DNA from: JAQVQN01 sp964428885
Lineage (GTDB): Bacteria; Verrucomicrobiota; Kiritimatiellia; RFP12; UBA1067
Direction: 5' to 3'
Assembly: GCA_964428885.1 (NCBI GenBank)
Contig: CAYRZP010000074.1
Coordinates: forward strand, 1-10,465
DNA length: 10,465 bases
Position numbers and translations under genes: made by a program
Notes under the pieces: model-generated
The model's database searches: none
Told to the model about the DNA's origin: nothing
What the model saw: only the letters and a program-made list of their open reading frames with translations
In this document: piece after piece, positions 6,039 to 10,465 of the stretch
Numbering within the stretch: the first letter of the stretch is position 1
Layout of the letters: each line of letters begins with the position of its first letter

Positions 6039-8351
6039 ATGACCGTAAACAAAACCAGCGCGGCAATCTTAACGACCGTTTCGCTGCTGGGCAAATGTCT
6101 GGCAGCCCAGCCTTCGGATGTTTGTGCCCTTGAAATTAGGCCGGACCCAAAAACGGCCGCAGTGAGACTGCCGTACAATGCGAGCCTGTCATACCCCGGC
6201 GCGCACAACTTTCATCTTGCCGCGCCGCACATGACCAACTGGCTGGACTCGCGCGCTGTCCGCGTTGAGTTACTATGGCCTGCTGACGCGCCTGAAGCCG
6301 ACGCGCTGTTCTGGCTTAAGGACCGCGACGATTTCTGGCATCAGCGCATCACGCCGATAAAGCTGAAGCCCGGATTGACGAATCTGCTCGAAGTGCCGTT
6401 CCAGCCTGACGCCACAGGCTGGCAGACCCCCGGCCACTCGCTGGCATGGCACCACCGCGTCCGCATCAATCCTCAGTCGGTCGGGTTCCGCATTTTTTCG
6501 GATGCGGCCTTCACCGCCAAATGCTCACTGGTGTCGGCAAAGCTGGCGCTAGAGCCCCCCCTCTCCCCGCCCGCAATCTCAAAGCTATGCCAGCTCACGC
6601 GCTCACCACAGGTCTTGTCGCTTTATGAGGCGCGTTTCGCCCTGCACGACCGTTACGCTAACCCTTTCGATCCGGGCCAGATTGACGCCGGGGCTTTTGT
6701 CGTCACGCCGGATGGCGCCACCAATACCATCCACGCCTTTTATTACCAGCCGCATTACCGTCTGGAGGACGAGCTCGGCGAGCCGGTTGAACCGGACGGG
6801 CAGCCGGAGTGGCGCCTGCGCTATTGCCCGCGCGCGCCGGGTGAATATGCCGTGACCCTGTATGCCAGGGACCGGCTGGGCGCGTGCGTTGTCACCAACG
6901 CGCTGCGTTTCATTGCCGCTCCAGCCGCCGCCGACGCATTGAGGTTCGTCAGGGTGTCTGCCAAAGACCCGCGCTTTTTCGAGTTCTGCGACGGCTCGCT
7001 TTTTTATCCGGTCGGGCACAACACGCGCTCAGCCACAGACGACCGCATGGACGACAAATTCCCTTGGGTGTTCCGCAAAGCCGAAGGCACAACCGCTTAC
7101 CGCCGCTATTTCAAGCGCATGCGGGATGCCGGGGAAAACATGGCCGAGGTCTGGATGAGCGCTTGGTCGCTGGGCCTGGAATGGACCGAGGGGACCGGCG
7201 GTTATCACGGCGCCAACGACTACCACATGGGCAACGCCTGGGAGCTGGACCGCGTCCTGGACCTGGCACTGCGCCACCGCATTTATGTGAACCTGGTCTT
7301 CAACTATCACGGGCGAGTCAGTACCTGGTGCGATCCCGAGTGGCACCTGCACCCGTACAACAAAAAAACCCCCGGCGGCTGGCTCGATATGCCCTTACAA
7401 TTCTTCAGTGACCCCCTGGCCATCGAAATGCAGAAGCGCTTCTGCCGCTATACCCACGCCCGCTGGGGATGGTCGCCTGTAATTTTCGGCTATGAACTGT
7501 GCAGCGAACTCAATCTTACCGGACACGAGGGGCATCACAAAACCCATTTCGAGCCGTCTGTCGTGGAGTGGTGCCGGACCCTGGGGGGCTATCTCAAAAA
7601 GATCGACCATTACGGGCATCTGGTCTCGGCGCATGTTTCAAATGACTACAATTACCTGAACCCGGCCATCGCCGGCATGCCCGAAATGGACTTCAATCCG
7701 CTGGACGCATATCACCACGGTCAACCTGAACGGATCGTCGCCCTGGTGAAGAAAACGGCCGCCGCCGGCATGGCTTACAACAAGCCGATATTGATAACGG
7801 AGTTCGGCGGCTCGCCCATGGCGGCCGGCCTGGAGCACCTGATGATCGAGCAGCACGCCGCCCTCTGGACCGGCGCCTGCGTGCCCATCGCAGGCATACC
7901 CATGTTCTGGTGGTGGCAGGTGGTCGACGAAAATGACCTGTACCGGCGTTACACCGCCGTCCGCAATTTCATGGAAGGTTTGGATCCGCGTGACATCTCT
8001 TCGAAACAAGCCGACGTCGTGCTGACCGCAGACGAGCGCACCGACAACGCGCTGCTAAAACTTTTCAATGTGGTTTGCACCGCCTCGCCGGATAAGGTCC
8101 GCGGCTATATCCACCCGGCCAGGTTCGCCAGATCGGGCGAGCGGCCGCCCGTCGGCGAACATCTCACCGTGGAGATCGAAGGGATCACGCCGGGGATTTT
8201 CCGCGTGGAATTTTACGACACGCAGACCGGCAAGGTCACGCGCCGCTTCGACGCGCGCACCACGGAGAGCCGGTTGCCGATACCGGTTCCCAAATTCACA
8301 TCCGACTGCGCCTTCAAGGCTCACCTGCTAGTCCCCGTGTCGAAACGTTGA
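6039..8351 (+). CDS. Secreted multidomain glycoside hydrolase (DUF5060-type, clan GH-A-like catalytic domain)
   Basis: Probably cleaves a plant or algal polysaccharide outside the cytoplasm; the substrate is unknown. 770 residues. Residues 1-23 resemble a Sec signal peptide (Lys5, hydrophobic AAILTTVSLLG, then CLAA). About 25-185 looks like a beta-sandwich carbohydrate-binding-type domain (LKDRDDFWHQ near 93, then LKPG). About 196-292 resembles DUF5060 (PEWRLRYCPRAPGEYAVTL). About 303-640 is a TIM-barrel-like catalytic region opening with FEFCDGSLFYPVGHN. Candidate acid/base Glu490 is in YELCSELNL and candidate nucleophile Glu588 in ILITEFGG, with MFWWWQVVDEN downstream. About 660-770 is a C-terminal beta domain (FRVEFYDTQTGKV). 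The residue before Glu490 is Ser, where clan GH-A normally has Asn. No Shine-Dalgarno is seen. It follows aroA by 30 bases and precedes nikR by 23. Domain names are from recall, not a search; exact GH family not assigned. Confidence 0.8.
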   Translation: MTVNKTSAAILTTVSLLGKCLAAQPSDVCALEIRPDPKTAAVRLPYNASLSYPGAHNFHLAAPHMTNWLDSRAVRVELLWPADAPEADALFWLKDRDDFWHQRITPIKLKPGLTNLLEVPFQPDATGWQTPGHSLAWHHRVRINPQSVGFRIFSDAAFTAKCSLVSAKLALEPPLSPPAISKLCQLTRSPQVLSLYEARFALHDRYANPFDPGQIDAGAFVVTPDGATNTIHAFYYQPHYRLEDELGEPVEPDGQPEWRLRYCPRAPGEYAVTLYARDRLGACVVTNALRFIAAPAAADALRFVRVSAKDPRFFEFCDGSLFYPVGHNTRSATDDRMDDKFPWVFRKAEGTTAYRRYFKRMRDAGENMAEVWMSAWSLGLEWTEGTGGYHGANDYHMGNAWELDRVLDLALRHRIYVNLVFNYHGRVSTWCDPEWHLHPYNKKTPGGWLDMPLQFFSDPLAIEMQKRFCRYTHARWGWSPVIFGYELCSELNLTGHEGHHKTHFEPSVVEWCRTLGGYLKKIDHYGHLVSAHVSNDYNYLNPAIAGMPEMDFNPLDAYHHGQPERIVALVKKTAAAGMAYNKPILITEFGGSPMAAGLEHLMIEQHAALWTGACVPIAGIPMFWWWQVVDENDLYRRYTAVRNFMEGLDPRDISSKQADVVLTADERTDNALLKLFNVVCTASPDKVRGYIHPARFARSGERPPVGEHLTVEIEGITPGIFRVEFYDTQTGKVTRRFDARTTESRLPIPVPKFTSDCAFKAHLLVPVSKR

Positions 8352-8362
8352 ATTCATTCTTG

Positions 8363-8368
8363 CGGAGG
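8363..8368 (+). promoter_or_regulatory. Ribosome binding site of nikR
   Basis: CGGAGG ends six bases before ATG 8375, an ideal spacing. It fixes the nikR start there rather than at the upstream in-frame TTG (8348), which overlaps the hydrolase stop and would add nine residues not expected before the family's ribbon-helix-helix domain. Confidence 0.8.
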
Positions 8369-8374
8369 CCGCTC

Positions 8375-8788
8375 ATGAAAAACAATCTCAAAACCCGTTT
8401 CAGCGTCTCAATGACGCCTGACCTGGCCGAAGCCCTTGACGCGATGGTTTCAAGCAAAGGCTTCCCCAGCCGATCGCAGGCCATCGCCGAAATCCTGCGC
8501 GCACACATGGCCGCTGCCGACGCCGAGAAGCCCGACACCATCATTGCCGGAACCGTCACGCTGGTATACGACCACCACAAACGCAACCTGACCGCCAACC
8601 TTACGGATATCCAGCATGACTACCATGACCTGATCTGCTCGGTCCTGCATGTGCATGTGGATCATCACGTGTGCATGGAAGTGCTGGCCGTGCGCGGCCA
8701 CTCCGGACGCATCCGTGAGATGTCCGACCGCTTGGTCACAACAAAAGGCGTCCAGCACGGACGCCTTGCCGTCACGCGCATCGGCTGA
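8375..8788 (+). CDS. nikR: NikR nickel-responsive transcriptional regulator
   Basis: Tetrameric repressor that binds DNA when loaded with Ni(II), usually to shut down nickel uptake. 137 residues, the family's normal length. Residues 5-45 form the ribbon-helix-helix DNA-binding domain (KTRFSVSMTPDLAEALD, then FPSRSQAIAEILR). Residues 55-135 form the ACT-like regulatory domain (GTVTLVYDHH, IQHDYHDLI, LHVHVDHHVCMEV, TKGVQHGRL). The four square-planar nickel ligands of E. coli NikR (His76, His87, His89, Cys95) correspond to His81, His92, His94 and Cys100, all present, so nickel sensing should be intact. It sits 23 bases behind the secreted hydrolase and may share its transcript; no separate promoter is evident. 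No nickel transporter, urease or hydrogenase gene is in the window, and I found no GTATGA/TCATAC operator pair like that of E. coli nik. The target is therefore unknown. Confidence 0.95.
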   Translation: MKNNLKTRFSVSMTPDLAEALDAMVSSKGFPSRSQAIAEILRAHMAAADAEKPDTIIAGTVTLVYDHHKRNLTANLTDIQHDYHDLICSVLHVHVDHHVCMEVLAVRGHSGRIREMSDRLVTTKGVQHGRLAVTRIG

Positions 8789-8826
8789 CATGGCCGGGCG
8801 TGTGCCGGAGCGGAATGAAAGGCGGC

Positions 8827-8846
8827 GCGCACCTGTGGCGCACCTG
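8827..8846. repeat. Short tandem direct repeat in the convergent nikR/araC-type gap
   Basis: GCGCACCTG occurs at 8827-8835 and again at 8838-8846, a period of 11 bases. It lies in the 71-base gap between the converging nikR and AraC-type genes. I see no hairpin with a T-run here, so no terminator is called in this gap. The repeat is short and may mean nothing. Confidence 0.4.
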
Positions 8847-8859
8847 AATCAGGCCGCGC

Positions 8860-9606
8860 TCAGAGGCCGAGACCTGAATGGCTCTTGCGGTATCTGCCCG
8901 GCGATATGCCGACGATCCGCTTAAAAGTGCGCGTGAAGTGGCTGTGGTCGTAAAAACCGGTCTCGCAAGCGATATCCGCGATTGTCCGTTCGCTGTTCTC
9001 CAAAAGGGCGCGCGCGGCGGCGATGCGCACCCTCAAAATATATTCATACGGAGTGGCCCCGAATATGCGGTTGAAACGGCGCTCGAACTGACTCTGCGAA
9101 ACCCCCGCCAGTTTCGCCAGGCGCTTGATGTCCAGCCCCTCGCCATAACGCGAGTGTATCATGGCCATGACGTCGGCAAAACGCCCGTGCCAGCGAGGAG
9201 TGTCGCGCAGGTCGTCGATAATGCGGTAAAACCCGACCACGCCAATAGGCTTGCCGCGCTTGTCGCACAACGCGAATTTGCTGTGCACCATGAGGCGGTC
9301 CGAGTGTTCCGGCGCAGGCGCGATCTCGTTTATGACCGGCACGCCTGTCTGCATCACCTCCCGGTCCCCGCGCACATAAAAATCGGCGCGGTCTTTCGCG
9401 AAAAAATCGTAATCCGTCTTGCCGATTGTCTCGGCTTCGTTATTCGCGTTGCAGAACTCGCATGCGCGCAGGTTGTTCAGCATGAACCTGCCTTCACTGT
9501 CCTTTATGAAGAAACTCACGTCAGGCAAAAGGTCAATCAGACTGCGCAAAGGCGCGAAGTCGCCTATCTGCGAAAAGAAGCGCTTCTGCAAGGTCACAGG
9601 TTTCAT
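8860..9606 (-). CDS. AraC-family transcriptional regulator with N-terminal PAS sensor domain
   Basis: Probable one-component cytoplasmic regulator. From the ATG at 9606 it has 248 residues. About 18-125 is a PAS-like domain (LIDLLPDVSFFIKDSEGRFMLNN, IGKTDYDFFAKDRADFYVRGD, then GKPIGVVGFYRIIDD), replacing the usual AraC cupin. It contains a Cys-Glu-Phe-Cys near residue 48. About 150-245 is the double helix-turn-helix AraC domain: LDIKRLAKLAGVSQSQFERRF, ATPYEYILRVRIAAARALL, then IADIACETGFYDHSHFTRTFKR and GISPGRYRK. A longer reading from ATG 9654 adds 16 residues upstream of the PAS domain, but a good promoter lies inside that extension, so 9606 is preferred. It lies downstream of the fucokinase-like gene on the same strand and converges with nikR. 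PAS-AraC proteins are frequent in PVC genomes near sugar-use genes. The ligand and targets are unknown. Confidence 0.9.
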   Translation of the reverse strand: MKPVTLQKRFFSQIGDFAPLRSLIDLLPDVSFFIKDSEGRFMLNNLRACEFCNANNEAETIGKTDYDFFAKDRADFYVRGDREVMQTGVPVINEIAPAPEHSDRLMVHSKFALCDKRGKPIGVVGFYRIIDDLRDTPRWHGRFADVMAMIHSRYGEGLDIKRLAKLAGVSQSQFERRFNRIFGATPYEYILRVRIAAARALLENSERTIADIACETGFYDHSHFTRTFKRIVGISPGRYRKSHSGLGL

Positions 9607-9612
9607 GCTGAT

Positions 9613-9642
9613 AGTATACACTTTCTGCGGGGCATTTAACAA
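9613..9642 (-). promoter_or_regulatory. Candidate promoter for the PAS-AraC gene, implying a leaderless start
   Basis: On the minus strand TTGTTA (9642-9637, four of six matches), an 18-base spacer and TATACT (9618-9613, five of six). The predicted transcript start falls at or next to the ATG at 9606, with no room for a Shine-Dalgarno. It lies inside the coding extension from ATG 9654, which would be lost from this transcript. Confidence 0.45.
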
Positions 9643-9697
9643 GACGGCGCCCATAACGCCGTACAGCTAAAAATACTGACTAATGGACCAACCGCTG

Positions 9698-9719
9698 AAA
9701 ATTGCGAGCCCATCGGCTC
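9698..9719 (-). terminator. Weak candidate terminator after the fucokinase-like gene
   Basis: On the minus strand GAGCC-GATG-GGCTC (9719-9706), a five-pair stem with a four-base loop, is followed by GCAATTTT. It begins 13 bases after the stop of the fucokinase-like gene and before the AraC-type gene. The stem is short and the T-run is only four bases and offset, so termination may be partial or absent. Confidence 0.3.
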
Positions 9720-9731
9720 TGTGCATGCCGA

Positions 9732-10465
9732 TCACAATACCGTGACGGTCAGGCCTTGCCGGTCGATGTCGAAATCAAAAAACCGCGCCTGGCCGTTCAG
9801 CGGTTTGGATTCAAGGACGCGCCGTATACGTTCCGCGTCAGCAGCGCTCTTGGCGATCATGAAAATGAACCCGCCGCCACCGGCGCCTGGCAGCATAGCC
9901 GCCTGCGTGTAAGGCTTCACGCTTTGCAGCAAGGCTTCTATCAGCGGGTTGGTCGAACCCGGGTCGATGCGCTTTTTAAGTTCCCAGTACCGCGCTATGC
10001 CCTGCGCGAAACCGTCGATGTCGCGCGCGTCCAACGCCTCTTTGGTCTGCGGCGCGGAAACCTTGAGATCATTGATCGTACGCAAGATTACGGGATCGCG
10101 CGCGAGATAAGCCGCCACGACATTGCGCAGAATATTTCGCGCCATGCGTTTTTGCCCGGTGAAATAAAGCAGGCACCGGCGCTTAAGTTCGCTGCCTTCA
10201 GACATGTCAAACTCTGTCCAGCGCATAGACACCGTCTGATCCTGCCCCGGCTGGGTACGGATCAATTTCACGCCCGGCATGATGCCTCCGGCCTGGTCCT
10301 GCCATCCGCCTCCAGTACACATGCGCTGTTCCAGAATCGAGGTCATGCGTATCAGCCTGTCGGCGTTGAAAGGCACCCCCAGAACACGTTCTAGGCAGGC
10401 GATCACCGCCGCTCCCAGAATCGAGCTGGTGCCCATGCCTGACCCTTTGGGCAGCGCCGAGAAAA
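9732..10465 (-). CDS. L-fucokinase / FKP-type GHMP kinase, C-terminal part (cut by window end)
   Basis: Likely phosphorylates L-fucose to fucose-1-phosphate with ATP. In the bifunctional FKP enzyme an N-terminal pyrophosphorylase then makes GDP-fucose, but that half, if present, lies beyond the window. About 243 residues are visible and the reading frame stays open to the right edge, so the ATG at 10436 is internal. At the edge the frame reads LPKGSGMGTSSILGA, the GHMP-kinase phosphate-binding loop. Then come GGGWQDQAGG, RRCLLYFTGQKRMARNIL, KKRIDPGSTNP, and LPGAGGGGFIFMIAK, the C-terminal GHMP motif. The order and wording match FKP and plant-type fucokinases better than galactokinase or the heptose kinase HddA, though HddA remains the main alternative. 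The stop is TGA at 9734-9732. The AraC-type gene follows 125 bases downstream on the same strand. Confidence 0.85.
   Translation of the reverse strand, partial: FSALPKGSGMGTSSILGAAVIACLERVLGVPFNADRLIRMTSILEQRMCTGGGWQDQAGGIMPGVKLIRTQPGQDQTVSMRWTEFDMSEGSELKRRCLLYFTGQKRMARNILRNVVAAYLARDPVILRTINDLKVSAPQTKEALDARDIDGFAQGIARYWELKKRIDPGSTNPLIEALLQSVKPYTQAAMLPGAGGGGFIFMIAKSAADAERIRRVLESKPLNGQARFFDFDIDRQGLTVTVL

Noticed and set aside
6039..6110. Lipoprotein signal in the hydrolase N-terminus
   Set aside because: The Cys near residue 20 is preceded by Gly-Lys, which does not fit a lipobox; an ordinary Sec signal is more likely.
6186..6196. TCATAC half-site of a NikR operator near 6189
   Set aside because: There is no matching GTATGA half-site at the required distance, and it lies inside the hydrolase signal/N-terminal coding region.
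8789..8859. Possible bidirectional terminator between nikR and the AraC-type gene
   Set aside because: Only short GCGC pairings and a tandem repeat are present; no stable stem followed by a T-run on either strand.
8878..9639. Long plus-strand open frame (253 codons) opposite the PAS-AraC gene
   Set aside because: The minus-strand frame has full PAS and AraC motifs. The plus-strand protein shows no recognisable fold and is explained by GC-rich codon mirroring.
9702..10394. Plus-strand open frame (230 codons) opposite the fucokinase-like gene
   Set aside because: The opposite strand has unmistakable GHMP kinase motifs; this frame is a shadow with no motif of its own.

Overview
The window reads as a normal chromosomal segment of a GC-rich (roughly 58-60 % by eye) Gram-negative bacterium, most likely of the PVC superphylum (Verrucomicrobiota, Lentisphaerota or Kiritimatiellota). 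This is an inference from four things: the second type IIA topoisomerase, whose sequence style is shared with Bacteroidota and relatives; a large secreted multidomain glycoside hydrolase; a PAS-AraC regulator; and a fucokinase of the FKP type. No rRNA, tRNA, CRISPR array, insertion sequence or phage gene is visible.

Layout. Positions 6-644 (+) encode a cyclophilin-type peptidyl-prolyl isomerase with a short signal peptide and a possible internal cytoplasmic start. Positions 696-4657 (+) hold the B and A subunits of a topoisomerase IV-like enzyme, joined by a 4-base stop/start overlap. aroA (EPSP synthase, 4695-6008, +) follows behind what looks like its own sigma70-type promoter, which overlaps the end of the topoisomerase A gene. 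Next is a 770-residue secreted glycoside hydrolase (6039-8351, +), then 23 bases later a complete NikR nickel-responsive repressor (8375-8788, +). From 8860 to the right edge the genes are on the minus strand: a PAS-AraC transcription factor (8860-9606) and, transcribed toward it, the C-terminal half of an L-fucokinase/FKP-like GHMP kinase cut by the window end (9732 to beyond 10465).

How the parts relate. The left half is housekeeping: protein folding, chromosome topology and the shikimate pathway. The right half is accessory: polysaccharide cleavage, salvage of fucose to a nucleotide-sugar precursor, a sugar- or signal-sensing regulator, and metal regulation. The link between the hydrolase, the AraC factor and the fucokinase is inferred from position only. 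I see no evidence of a wholly new system. The points that repay a second look are the alanine at the glyphosate-determining position of the class II EPSP synthase, non-canonical residues at quinolone-contact positions in both topoisomerase subunits, alternative or leaderless starts for two genes, an unusual Ser-Glu at the expected acid/base site of the hydrolase, and a NikR with no nickel gene in view.
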